Source: Labilithrix sp.
GTDB taxonomy: Bacteria; Myxococcota_A; Polyangia; Polyangiales; Polyangiaceae
Reading direction: 5' to 3'
DNA: 64,000 nucleotides
NCBI GenBank assembly: GCA_019637195.1
Contig: JAHBWA010000034.1
Span: forward strand, 1 to 64,000
The notes beneath the pieces were generated by a model. The model did not search any database. It was given only the letters and a program-made list of their open reading frames with translations, and was not told the origin of the DNA. The position numbers were made by a program, and so were the translations under genes. Numbering within the stretch: the stretch's first letter is position 1; every line of letters starts with the position of its first letter. This document shows positions 38,748 through 46,755 of the stretch, piece after piece.

Positions 38748-39419
38748 ATGGCCGCTTCCCAAGCCACGATCACCGTGGGGTGTGCCGGGTTTCCCGTTCC
38801 TGCGACGCGGTACTTCAAGGAGTTCATGTTCGTCGAGATCCAGGAGACGCACCACGCGCTCCCTGGAATGGGGACGATCCGTCGCTGGCGGCGCGAGGCC
38901 CCGGACGGGTTCAGCTTCGCGATGCTCGGGCCCCGCGAGATCGGGCAGGAGGGCTTCCGCGAAGGAAAGGTCGTGGAGACCGCGCTGACGACGCTGCTCG
39001 AGGTCGGCAAGGAGCTCGACGCGACGATCGCCGTCTTCGTCTCGCCGCCCGAGCTCGTGCAGAACCGCGCGAACAAGGCCGCGGTGAAGGATTTTCTCCA
39101 GAGCGTGCGGAAGAAGTTCGACCGCGTCGTCTGGGAGGCGCCGACCACCTGGGACGCCGACGACGCGGCCGCGCTCGCGGTCGACGTGAAGGTCATCCCC
39201 GCGCGGGACCCGCTCGCGCACGGCAAGCTCGACGCCCCGATCGCCTACTACCGCCTCCCGGGACCCGCGGGCCACAAGAGCCGCTACGAAGATCCGGCGA
39301 TCGAGAAGCTCGCGGCCATCGCGAAGGACGCGAAGCACAAGGACGCGACGTACGTCTTCACCAACGTCGACATGTTCGCGGACGCCAAGCGCTTCAAGAA
39401 GGCGATGAAGCTCCCGTGA
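38748..39419 (+). CDS. DUF72 (YecE-like) family protein
   Basis: 223 aa TIM-barrel-like protein. Family motifs are GCAGFPVPATRYFKEF at the N-terminus, ETHHALPGMGTIRRWRREAP, FVSPPELVQNRANKAAVKDF and YVFTNVDMFADAKRF at the end, where DUF72 proteins have the conserved NN/TN motif. The family's biochemical role is not settled; links to Fe-S enzymes and nuclease-like activity have been suggested. It is a single gene, and its stop lies in a tandem repeat. Confidence 0.9.
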   Translation: MAASQATITVGCAGFPVPATRYFKEFMFVEIQETHHALPGMGTIRRWRREAPDGFSFAMLGPREIGQEGFREGKVVETALTTLLEVGKELDATIAVFVSPPELVQNRANKAAVKDFLQSVRKKFDRVVWEAPTTWDADDAAALAVDVKVIPARDPLAHGKLDAPIAYYRLPGPAGHKSRYEDPAIEKLAAIAKDAKHKDATYVFTNVDMFADAKRFKKAMKLP

Positions 39420-39485
39420 GGTCCGCCGCGCGGCGCCCGCGCTGAGGTCCGCCGCGCAGCGCCCGCGCTGAGGTCCGCCGCGCGC
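39417..39485. repeat. 26 bp tandem repeat anchored on the DUF72 stop codon
   Basis: Units beginning TGAGGTCCGCCGCGC start at 39417, 39443 and 39469 (partial), with an exact 26 bp period and one mismatch between the first two. The first TGA is the gene's stop codon. Confidence 0.9.
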
Positions 39486-39568
39486 GTCGCGCGGACGACA
39501 AACGAGCGCGGCGGCCCTGGATGTCCAGGACCGCCGCGGTCGTCGCTAGCGCGTTCGCGCCGGTAGGG

Positions 39569-40072
39569 TTACTCGCCGCCGCACTCGGTCGCGCAGCTCG
39601 TCGAGGCGCAGGTGACGATCCCCTCGTACGCGGTCTGCACGCCGTCGGCCGCGGTGCTGTCGCAGTCGGCGAAGCACGCGTCGATCTCCTCCTGCGTCGG
39701 CTTCGCGTTGCACTCGTCGCGCAGGCTGTCGATGCACTCGGTGTAGGCGTTGCAGTCGACCTTGCCGTTGTCGGCGTCGCCCGGGAGATCGTAGCAGGTC
39801 TTCAGCTGCTCGCAGCAGTTCGCCTCGACGCAGGCCTGGCAGGTGTCGTCGATGAACTTGCCCTCCTGCTTCGACTCGCAGACCGGCGCGCCGCCGTCGC
39901 TGTCGTCCGGCGTGCCGGTGTCCTGGTCCGAGCCGCCGTCGCGCTGGGGCTGGTTGCCGCCGTCGGTGTCGTCGACGGTCCCGCTGCTCACGGTGCAGCC
40001 CATGAACACTCCGGCCCCGACCGCCGCGACGGCGAGGAGGGAAAATGCGGTGGTCTTGGCGTTCGAGTTCAT
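39569..40072 (-). CDS. Cys-rich lipoprotein
   Basis: 167 aa from ATG 40072 (MNSNAKTTAFSLLAVAAVG). The lipobox region VFMGC is followed by an acidic Asp/Gly/Thr linker. The mature domain has about 14 Cys with helix-pair spacings: QACVEANCCEQLKTCYD, DCNAYTECIDSLRDEC, ACFADCD and TCASTSCATEC. This pattern recurs in the next gene and is typical of Polyangiales surface lipoproteins. Function unknown. Confidence 0.82.
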   Translation of the reverse strand: MNSNAKTTAFSLLAVAAVGAGVFMGCTVSSGTVDDTDGGNQPQRDGGSDQDTGTPDDSDGGAPVCESKQEGKFIDDTCQACVEANCCEQLKTCYDLPGDADNGKVDCNAYTECIDSLRDECNAKPTQEEIDACFADCDSTAADGVQTAYEGIVTCASTSCATECGGE

Positions 40073-40117
40073 CTCTTGGTCCTCCATCGGGCGTCCGCCC
40101 ATAGTCAATTCAACGAT

Positions 40118-40870
40118 TCAAAGTCCACACTCGCGCTCGCAACCTGCCTGAGTGCAGGTGGCGAGCTCGACGGCCGCGACCTTGCCTGTCGCGTGAAGCC
40201 GTCCACACTCGTCGGCGCACGCCTCGTCGGAGCACTCGAAGACGCACGCGAGCAGCGACGCGCACTCGCTCCCGAGCGCGCAGGCGCGCTTCGCGTCTCC
40301 GCACTTGCCGGCCGCGCAGGCGGCGCACGTGTCGGCGGTCGGCCGGGGCTCCGCGTCCACCTCGCCGGCGTCGGCGCTCGCTGCGTCCGCTTCGCCGGCG
40401 TCGGCGCTCGCCGCGTCGCTGCTCCCGCCGGCGTCGCCCGCCGGCGCGCACGCCACGCTCGTCGTCGGCGCGCCCTCGGCGCAGGTCGTGGCGCAGTCCG
40501 CCGCACACGCGGCGCCGCACGTCCGGGCGTCGTTGCACGCGGCGAAGGCGCGGTACCTGGCGCCGCCAGGATCGGAGCACGCGCACGTCTCCGCGCACAC
40601 GTCGTCGCACCCCTCTGCCGCCGCGCAGCGACGGGCGGCGAGGCAGCTCTCGTCCGTGAGGCAGAGCGCCCACGGCGCGGTGCATTCCTCCGCGACGCAG
40701 ACGCTGCACGTGGCGCGGCCGGCCTCGATCCCCTCGAAGGCGCCCGCGTCGCTCTCGGGCGCGTCGTCCGTCGCCGCGCAGCCGGGGCCGGCGAGGAGCG
40801 TGCCGCCGCCGAGCGCGAACGCGCTCGTCAGCGCGACGAGGCCGAATCGGTGGGGGGCAGGGGAGAGCAT
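40118..40870 (-). CDS. Two-domain Cys-rich lipoprotein
   Basis: 250 aa from ATG 40870 (a GTG at 40894 is an alternative). The signal ends LLAGPGC. Two Cys-rich modules (CSVCVAEECTAPWALCLTD and CAACAAGKCGDAKRACALG, each followed by further C-x3-C pairs) are joined by a linker built from SADAGEADAA repeats. It is paralogous in layout to its neighbour at 39.6 kb, with the same C-x2-C-x3-4-C-x5-C spacing, suggesting local duplication. Confidence 0.8.
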   Translation of the reverse strand: MLSPAPHRFGLVALTSAFALGGGTLLAGPGCAATDDAPESDAGAFEGIEAGRATCSVCVAEECTAPWALCLTDESCLAARRCAAAEGCDDVCAETCACSDPGGARYRAFAACNDARTCGAACAADCATTCAEGAPTTSVACAPAGDAGGSSDAASADAGEADAASADAGEVDAEPRPTADTCAACAAGKCGDAKRACALGSECASLLACVFECSDEACADECGRLHATGKVAAVELATCTQAGCERECGL

Positions 40871-41132
40871 CGTGAAGGAAGACGAAGGGCTCACGGCATT
40901 GGACGAGGCCGGGGCGGCCCGTGTTCAACGCTCGTTCGAGGGTACGACCTATCCGGAACGTGGGACAAACTCCTTTCGGGCAAGGATCGCGCCCCCGGCG
41001 CGTGCGGCCCAAGCGGCGCGTTTGCGCGACCTTTCGTTCGCTCGAGCTTCGGCGCGGCCCGCCCGGCCCTGACACGGCCGTCGCGGCCGTATCCTGGGTT
41101 CACACCCGAGCGCGAGCGTGGCGGGGCCGGGC

Positions 41133-42878
41133 TCAAGCGGATCGCGGGCGCCGCCGGCGGAACGCGGCGACGGCGATCCCGAGCGAGACGGCGTACCAGG
41201 GCACGTCGCCGATCGCCTCGTACACCGTGCCGCCCTTCATCCAGCGGATGACGGCGTCGTGGGACTCGGCCTTGAACGGCGTCGACAGCGTGCCTTCGAC
41301 GATGGCGCCGTTCGGATCGATGATCGCCGACACGCCGCTGTTGGTGCTGCGCACCAAGAAACGCCTGTGCTCGATCGCGCGGAGCTTCGCGAGCGCGAGG
41401 TGCTGCCACGGCTCGGTCGTGTCGCCGAACCACGCGTCGTTCGTCATGTTCACGATGAGCTCGGGGTCCGCGTACGAGACCGCGCGGTTCGTGAAGCCCG
41501 GGAGGATGTCCTCGTAGCAGATGAGCGCGGTGACCTTGTGCTCGACGCCCTTGACGTCGACGATGAGCGGCTCGAGCGACTTCCCCGGCGAGAAGCGGCC
41601 GCTGTGCGGCGACCACTTGTAGAGGATCGGGAACGTGTCACCGAACGGGAGGTACTCGCCGAACGCGAGGAGGTACTGCTTGTCGTAGCGGCCGCGGAGC
41701 TCGCCCTTCACGTCGGTCGAGATCGCCGTGTTGAACCAGCGCTCGCGATCCGGATCGACGCGGTAGAGGACGGCGCCGAAGATCGTCGGCACGCCGAGGC
41801 TCGCGGCGAAGCGGTCGCGGTAGAAGTGACCCTTGGTCGCCAGGTCCTCGCGCGTCGGAAAGGTCGCGCTGGTCTCGCTCCACACGACGAGGTCGGCGCC
41901 CTTGTCGCGGAGCGCCGCGGTCATCTGCTTGTGGCGGCGGAGACCCTCGCCGGGGTTCTCGCGCTTCGCCATCAGCCCCATGTTGCCCTGCACGTAGCCG
42001 ACGTGGACCTCCTCCGACTTCGCGACGCGCGCGTTGACCATCGAGATGCGCACGGCGCCGAAGAGCAGGGCGACGACGAGCGCGATCACGCCGGCGCCGA
42101 CGACGCGCCGATCGATCGCGACGGAGTGGCGCTCCTCGCTCGACGCGCCCGCGACCGTGCGCGCGCCGACCTCGCGCGCCGCCGCGAGCCGTGCGCGCAG
42201 GGGCTCGGCGATCGCGAGGTTCACGGAGACGAGCACGAGGCCGACGAGGATCGGTCCCCCGAGCTCGGCGAGCTGGAGCAGCACGGGCACCTGGTGGACC
42301 GTCGCCGCGTAGTACCAGGGGAAGAGCAGCGGATAGGCGAGCTCGCTCGCCGCGAACGCCGCGCCGAACACGATGGGCGCTGGCCAGCCGCGCACCGTCG
42401 CGCGCCCGTAGAGCCAGCCCATCAGCGCGAGCCGCCCGCCCTGGTACGCGCAGATGATCAGCGTGAAGAGCACGCACAGCGGCGTCGGGAAGCCGCTGAA
42501 CGTCCGCAGCATGTTCACGAGCCAGTAGAACCCGCCGACGTTCATCGCCAGGCCCGTCAAGAACCCGAGCCACGTGGCGCGCCTCGGCGTCTGGCCCGCG
42601 AGCGAGACGTAGAGCGGGACGAGGCAGACGAACGTGAGCGGCCACACGTCGAAGCCGGCGAACGCGACGAAATAGAGGACGCCCGAGAGCAGCGCGCCGA
42701 GCTCCGCCAGGCGCCCGCGGACGAGCGGATCGCCCGGGCTCGTCGTCTCGGCCTCGGGGGCGCGCGGCTTCTTCTTCGCGGGCGGCTCGGCGTCCGCTGC
42801 GCGCGGCGCCTTCTGCGCGGAAGCGTCGGCCTTCGCGGACGCGCCCTTCGCGGCTTCGTTCTCGGCCTCGGCTGCCAT
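41133..42878 (-). CDS. lnt: Apolipoprotein N-acyltransferase
   Basis: 581 aa. It transfers the third acyl chain to the N-terminal Cys of lipoproteins at the inner membrane. After a charged, Ala-rich cytoplasmic tail of about 55 residues come six or more membrane helices. The nitrilase-like periplasmic domain carries the triad: Glu in WSETSATFP near 331, Lys in KQYLLAFGEYLPF near 402, Cys in ICYEDILP near 453. The many lipoproteins in this window would be its clients. It is 23 bases downstream of the two isomerase genes in the same direction. Confidence 0.95.
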   Translation of the reverse strand: MAAEAENEAAKGASAKADASAQKAPRAADAEPPAKKKPRAPEAETTSPGDPLVRGRLAELGALLSGVLYFVAFAGFDVWPLTFVCLVPLYVSLAGQTPRRATWLGFLTGLAMNVGGFYWLVNMLRTFSGFPTPLCVLFTLIICAYQGGRLALMGWLYGRATVRGWPAPIVFGAAFAASELAYPLLFPWYYAATVHQVPVLLQLAELGGPILVGLVLVSVNLAIAEPLRARLAAAREVGARTVAGASSEERHSVAIDRRVVGAGVIALVVALLFGAVRISMVNARVAKSEEVHVGYVQGNMGLMAKRENPGEGLRRHKQMTAALRDKGADLVVWSETSATFPTREDLATKGHFYRDRFAASLGVPTIFGAVLYRVDPDRERWFNTAISTDVKGELRGRYDKQYLLAFGEYLPFGDTFPILYKWSPHSGRFSPGKSLEPLIVDVKGVEHKVTALICYEDILPGFTNRAVSYADPELIVNMTNDAWFGDTTEPWQHLALAKLRAIEHRRFLVRSTNSGVSAIIDPNGAIVEGTLSTPFKAESHDAVIRWMKGGTVYEAIGDVPWYAVSLGIAVAAFRRRRPRSA

Positions 42879-42901
42879 GGTCGTCCCCTCGGACCCGCGC
42901 C

Positions 42902-43573
42902 CTATTCGGTGCGCTGGATGATGTGAAAGCCGAACGGTGTCTCGACGATGTCGGAGATTTGCCCGACCGCGAGCTTGAAGGCGGCCGCCTCGAACGCGCC
43001 GACCATCTGCCCGTGCCCGAAGCGGCCGAGCGAGCCGCCGCGTCCGCCCGCGCCGGGCTCGTCGGAGAACTCGATCGCGAGGCGCGCGAAGTCTTCCTTG
43101 TTGCGGGCGCGGCGGAGGACCTCCTGCGCCACGGAGAGCGCCTGCTCGCGCGACCGGACGACGGCCGCGGGCGCGCGCTCGGAGCCCATCCACTGGATGA
43201 GGACGTGCCGCGCGCCGATCTGCGCGGGGGCGCCCGGGTCGGTCTTGGCGCCCATCCCGGGCGGCGCGTCGTCGCCGGCGGCGGGCGGGGCCGCCGGGCC
43301 CGCCGCGGCGCCGCCCGGGGTCCCGAGCGTCGCCGTGTTGCCGGGCGTCGGGCTCATCGGCGTCGGCCGCGCGGCGGTGGGATCGCCGGTGCGCGGCTCG
43401 TTCGCCTGCTGCGCGACGTTGGCCGCGTCCGCGCTCCGCGTCCCGCCCGCGCTGCGCGTTCCGCCCGTGCTCGTCCCGCCCGTGCCCGGAGGAGGCGCGC
43501 CGCACGCGGCGAGCGCGGCGGCGGCGAGGAGCGCGAACGTTCGGTGGGCGAGGGAGGTCACGCGCCGGCTCAC
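42902..43573 (-). CDS. Parvulin-type (PpiC) peptidyl-prolyl isomerase lipoprotein
   Basis: 223 aa from GTG 43573, overlapping the FKBP stop as GTGA. The signal ends ALAAC. A low-complexity Gly/Thr/Ala/Pro tether fills residues 25-115. The C-terminal parvulin domain has ARHVLIQWMGS, EFSDEPGAGGRGGSLGRFG, FEAAAFKLAVGQIS and TPFGFHIIQR, the standard PpiC set. It probably works as a periplasmic, membrane-tethered folding catalyst for exported proteins. Confidence 0.92.
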   Translation of the reverse strand: MSRRVTSLAHRTFALLAAAALAACGAPPPGTGGTSTGGTRSAGGTRSADAANVAQQANEPRTGDPTAARPTPMSPTPGNTATLGTPGGAAAGPAAPPAAGDDAPPGMGAKTDPGAPAQIGARHVLIQWMGSERAPAAVVRSREQALSVAQEVLRRARNKEDFARLAIEFSDEPGAGGRGGSLGRFGHGQMVGAFEAAAFKLAVGQISDIVETPFGFHIIQRTE

Positions 43574-44121
43574 TTCTTCTTGACGACCTCGACGAGCTCG
43601 ACCTCGAACACGAGCGTCGAGTTCGGCGGGATCTTCGGACCCGCGCCGCGGGCGCCGTAGCCGAGGTGCGGCGGGATCGTGAGCTTGCGCTTGCCGCCTT
43701 CCTTCATGCCGGCGACGCCGTCGTCCCAGCCCTTGATGACGCGGCCCTTGCCGAGGTCGAAGGTGAAGGGCTCGGTGCCGTGGTCCTTCGAGGCGTCGAA
43801 CTTCTCGCCGTTGGCCAGCGTGCCGACGTAGTGCACCTTGATGGTGTCGCCGGCCTTCGCCTCGGCGCCCTTGCCGACCGCGAGGTCCTTGATCTCGAGC
43901 TTCGCGTTCGGATCCGGCGGCGGCTCCGCGGGCTTGGCGGGCGTGGGCGCCGGCTCCGCCGCGGGCTTGGCCTCGGCCGTGGCGGCGGCCGTCGTCGTCG
44001 TCTCGCCCTGCATGGGCTCGGGCTTCGGAGGCTCGGTGAGCTTCGAGCAGCCGGAGGCGGCGAGCGCCGAGACCGTGAAGGACGAGAGGAGGAGGACCGA
44101 GAAAAGCTTCGGGCGGGCCAT
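43570..44121 (-). CDS. FKBP-type peptidyl-prolyl isomerase lipoprotein
   Basis: 183 aa from ATG 44121. The signal ends LAASGC. An Ala/Pro/Thr tether leads to an FKBP domain at about residues 75-180: DTIKVHYVGTLANGEKFDAS, PFTFDLGKGRVIKGWDDGVA and LTIPPHLGYGARG, with active-site aromatic residues present. It is the first gene of a three-gene minus-strand run with the parvulin and lnt genes, a plausible envelope-protein maturation unit. Confidence 0.94.
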   Translation of the reverse strand: MARPKLFSVLLLSSFTVSALAASGCSKLTEPPKPEPMQGETTTTAAATAEAKPAAEPAPTPAKPAEPPPDPNAKLEIKDLAVGKGAEAKAGDTIKVHYVGTLANGEKFDASKDHGTEPFTFDLGKGRVIKGWDDGVAGMKEGGKRKLTIPPHLGYGARGAGPKIPPNSTLVFEVELVEVVKKK

Positions 44122-44226
44122 GCGAGAGCCGGACCCTAGCTTTTCACGCTCGAAAAGCAAAGCCCCTGCCTCTCGGGAGGTTTGCCGTATCGCTATCGAA
44201 TCGTTCACGTATCATCGGGGGCTGCC

Positions 44227-45450
44227 TTGGCGCGCGTGCTGCACATCGAGGACGACCCGCGGAACCGCCTGCTCGTCCGGAAGCTCCTGTCGGGTGACGG
44301 CCACGAGGTCATCGATGCGGCCGACGGCCTCGAGGGCGTGCGCCTCGCGATCGCCCAGCGTCCGGACATCGTCCTCGTCGACCTGAATATTCCCGGCCTC
44401 GACGGCTTCGAGGTCACGCTCCGCCTCCGGACCGAGGCGTCGCTCAACGGCGTGCCGATCGTCGCGATCACCGCCGAGGGCGATCGCGAGACGAGCTTCG
44501 CCGTCGGCTGCGACGGCTTCCTCCAGAAGCCCATCGACGCGCGGAGCTTCGCCAAGCAGGTGGCGAGCTACGTCGGCGGCCGGCGCGAGCGGATGATGTC
44601 GACGCCCGACGTGCAGGGCGAGCGCCTCCGCGTGCAGTCGGGCCGCATCGTCGCGCACCTCGAGGAGAAGGTCGCCGAGCTGTCGTCCGCCAACGAGCGC
44701 CTCCGCGAGATGGAGAAGCTCCGCACCGAGTTCTACCGCAACATCTCGCACGAGCTCGCGACGCCGCTCACGCCGATCGTCGGCTACCTCCGCATGCTCA
44801 TGGACGAGGAGCTCGGGGAGACGAGCAAGGCGCAGCGCAAGGCGCTCCGCGCGATGGACGACTGCATCCGGCGCCTCCGATCGACGATGGACAACCTCAT
44901 CGACGTGACCGGCCTCGAGACCGGAAAGATGCGGTTTTTCCACAAGGACTACGATTTCCTCGACACGGTCCGGCGCGCCATCGCCTGGCACGCGGACGCG
45001 TTCGCGGAGCGCAAGCTCACGATGCTCGAGGAGTTCCCGCGCGGGCCGCTGCCCGGCTACGGCGACAGCGACCGCCTCGGCCGGGCGATGAGCCAGCTGC
45101 TCGACAACGCCGCGAAGTTCACCCCGGAGGGCGGGATCGTCGGCGTCATGGTCCGCCCGCGCGAGGCCGCGTTCGAGCTCATCGTCGCCGACACCGGCGC
45201 CGGGATCCCGAAGGAGCGGCTCGACCGCATCTTCGACCCGTTCTACCAGGTCGACGGATCGGCCACGCGCTCGTTCGGCGGCACCGGCGTCGGCCTCGCG
45301 ATCGCCCGTCGCGTCGCGCGCGGCCTCGGCGGCGACGTCCGCATCCTCACCGAGGGCGCCTCGGTCGAGGGCATGTTCCTCGGCGGCGCCGCGTTCAGCC
45401 TGACCGTGGCGAAGCGCGCGCCGACGGTCGTGGTCGACACGGCCGGCTGA
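44227..45450 (+). CDS. Receiver-histidine kinase (cytoplasmic hybrid)
   Basis: About 407 aa. The start is probably TTG 44227 (then ARVLHIEDDP), behind CGGGGG; a longer TTG start at 44182 gives an unlikely N-terminus. The receiver domain comes first (LHIEDD, VLVDLNIPGLDG, LQKPIDAR), followed by a coiled-coil (HLEEKVAELSSANERLREM). The H-box is FYRNISHELATPLTP near 180. The HATPase motifs are LDNAAKFTPEGG, DTGAGIP and GTGVGLAIARR. A receiver fused in front of a kinase suggests a phosphorelay middle element. There is no adjacent partner. Confidence 0.92.
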   Translation: MARVLHIEDDPRNRLLVRKLLSGDGHEVIDAADGLEGVRLAIAQRPDIVLVDLNIPGLDGFEVTLRLRTEASLNGVPIVAITAEGDRETSFAVGCDGFLQKPIDARSFAKQVASYVGGRRERMMSTPDVQGERLRVQSGRIVAHLEEKVAELSSANERLREMEKLRTEFYRNISHELATPLTPIVGYLRMLMDEELGETSKAQRKALRAMDDCIRRLRSTMDNLIDVTGLETGKMRFFHKDYDFLDTVRRAIAWHADAFAERKLTMLEEFPRGPLPGYGDSDRLGRAMSQLLDNAAKFTPEGGIVGVMVRPREAAFELIVADTGAGIPKERLDRIFDPFYQVDGSATRSFGGTGVGLAIARRVARGLGGDVRILTEGASVEGMFLGGAAFSLTVAKRAPTVVVDTAG

Positions 45451-45509
45451 GCGGGGCAAGTCCTCCGCGGAGGAGGCGCGAGGAGAAGGCGGAGGCCACG
45501 GAGAGAACC

Positions 45510-46631
45510 ATGCGTGCGTACCTGGACTGGAACGCGACGACGCCGCCGCGCGCCGAGGTGCTCGACGCGATGCGCGAGGCCGCGGCCCGCGCGTGGGCAA
45601 ACCCGTCGAGCGTCCACGGCGACGGTCGCGCCGCGCGCGCGGTCGTCGAGGACGCCCGCGCGGCGGTCGCGGAGCTCGTCGGGACCGATCCGCGCGACGT
45701 GGTGCTCACCTCGGGCGGGACGGAGGCGAACAACCTCGCGCTGCGGAGCGCGTTTCCGCGCGAGGGCGCGCCGGCGGCGCTCGTGACGAGCCGCCTCGAG
45801 CACCCGTCGGTGTCCCGTGTCGCCGAGGCGCTCGAGCGCGAGGGGCGCGCGCGCGTGCGCTGGCTCGAGGTCACGGCGGCCGGCGCGATCGACCTCGGCG
45901 ATCTCGATCGCGCGCTCGAGGAGGGAGCGGCCCTCGTGACCGTGCAGGCGGTCAACCACGAGACCGGCGTGCTCGCGCCCGTGGCCGAGGTGATCGCCCG
46001 CGCGCACGCCGCGGGGGCGCGCGTCCACGTCGACGCGGTGCAGGGCTGGGGCAAGGTCGCGGTCCCGCCGGGCTGGGACACGGCGAGCGTCGCGCCGCAC
46101 AAGATGCGCGGGCCGAAGGGGATCGGCGCGCTCGCGACGCGGCCGGGCGCGCGGATCGATCCTGTGCTCCTCGGCGGCGCGCAGGAGAAGGGGCTCCGTC
46201 CGGGGACCGTCGACGCGGCGCTCGCGGCCGGCTTCGGCGTGGCGGCGCGGATCGCCGCGCGCTCGGCCGAGCGCTGGGCGGCCCTCGCGGACCTGCGCGA
46301 TCGGATCGAGCGCGAGCTCCTCGCGATCGAAGCGCCGCGCGGCCACGCGCGCGTCGCCGGCGACGCGACCCGGCGAGCGCCCCACGTCTCGAACCTGCTC
46401 TGGCCGGGGTGGATCGGCGCGGAGCTCGTCGCCGCGCTCGATCTCGAGGGCGTCAGCGTCTCGAGCGGCGCCGCGTGCAGCGCCGGGACCGTCGAGCCGT
46501 CGCCGGTCCTGTTCGCGATGCTCGGCGCCGCCGACGCGGCGCGCGGCGTCCGCGTCTCGATCGGCGACGCGACGACCGAGGACGACGCGTCGCGCGCGGT
46601 GCGCGCCTTTCGGGCGGTGCTGGGGCGCTGA
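45510..46631 (+). CDS. Cysteine desulfurase (NifS/IscS family)
   Basis: 373 aa PLP enzyme that removes sulfur from cysteine for Fe-S cluster and thionucleoside synthesis. Seen in sequence: TSGGTEANNLAL (PLP phosphate loop), VNHETGVLAP, HVDAVQGWGK, the PLP lysine in APHKMRGPKG near 199, and the persulfide Cys in SSGAACSAG near 324. It stands alone without iscU, sufE or iscR neighbours, so it may serve tRNA thiolation or a general role. The Fe-S-rich proteins at 5-9 kb would need such an enzyme. Confidence 0.94.
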   Translation: MRAYLDWNATTPPRAEVLDAMREAAARAWANPSSVHGDGRAARAVVEDARAAVAELVGTDPRDVVLTSGGTEANNLALRSAFPREGAPAALVTSRLEHPSVSRVAEALEREGRARVRWLEVTAAGAIDLGDLDRALEEGAALVTVQAVNHETGVLAPVAEVIARAHAAGARVHVDAVQGWGKVAVPPGWDTASVAPHKMRGPKGIGALATRPGARIDPVLLGGAQEKGLRPGTVDAALAAGFGVAARIAARSAERWAALADLRDRIERELLAIEAPRGHARVAGDATRRAPHVSNLLWPGWIGAELVAALDLEGVSVSSGAACSAGTVEPSPVLFAMLGAADAARGVRVSIGDATTEDDASRAVRAFRAVLGR

Positions 46632-46755
46632 CGGGAGGCGGCGTACGACACGCGCGCCCGCGGGGGCATGAACGCGCGGAGACGGCGTATGGCGTTTGTC
46701 GACGACGGCGAGGATCGTTGCATCGAGCGGTCGCGCGCGGTCGTCCAAGCTCGAG

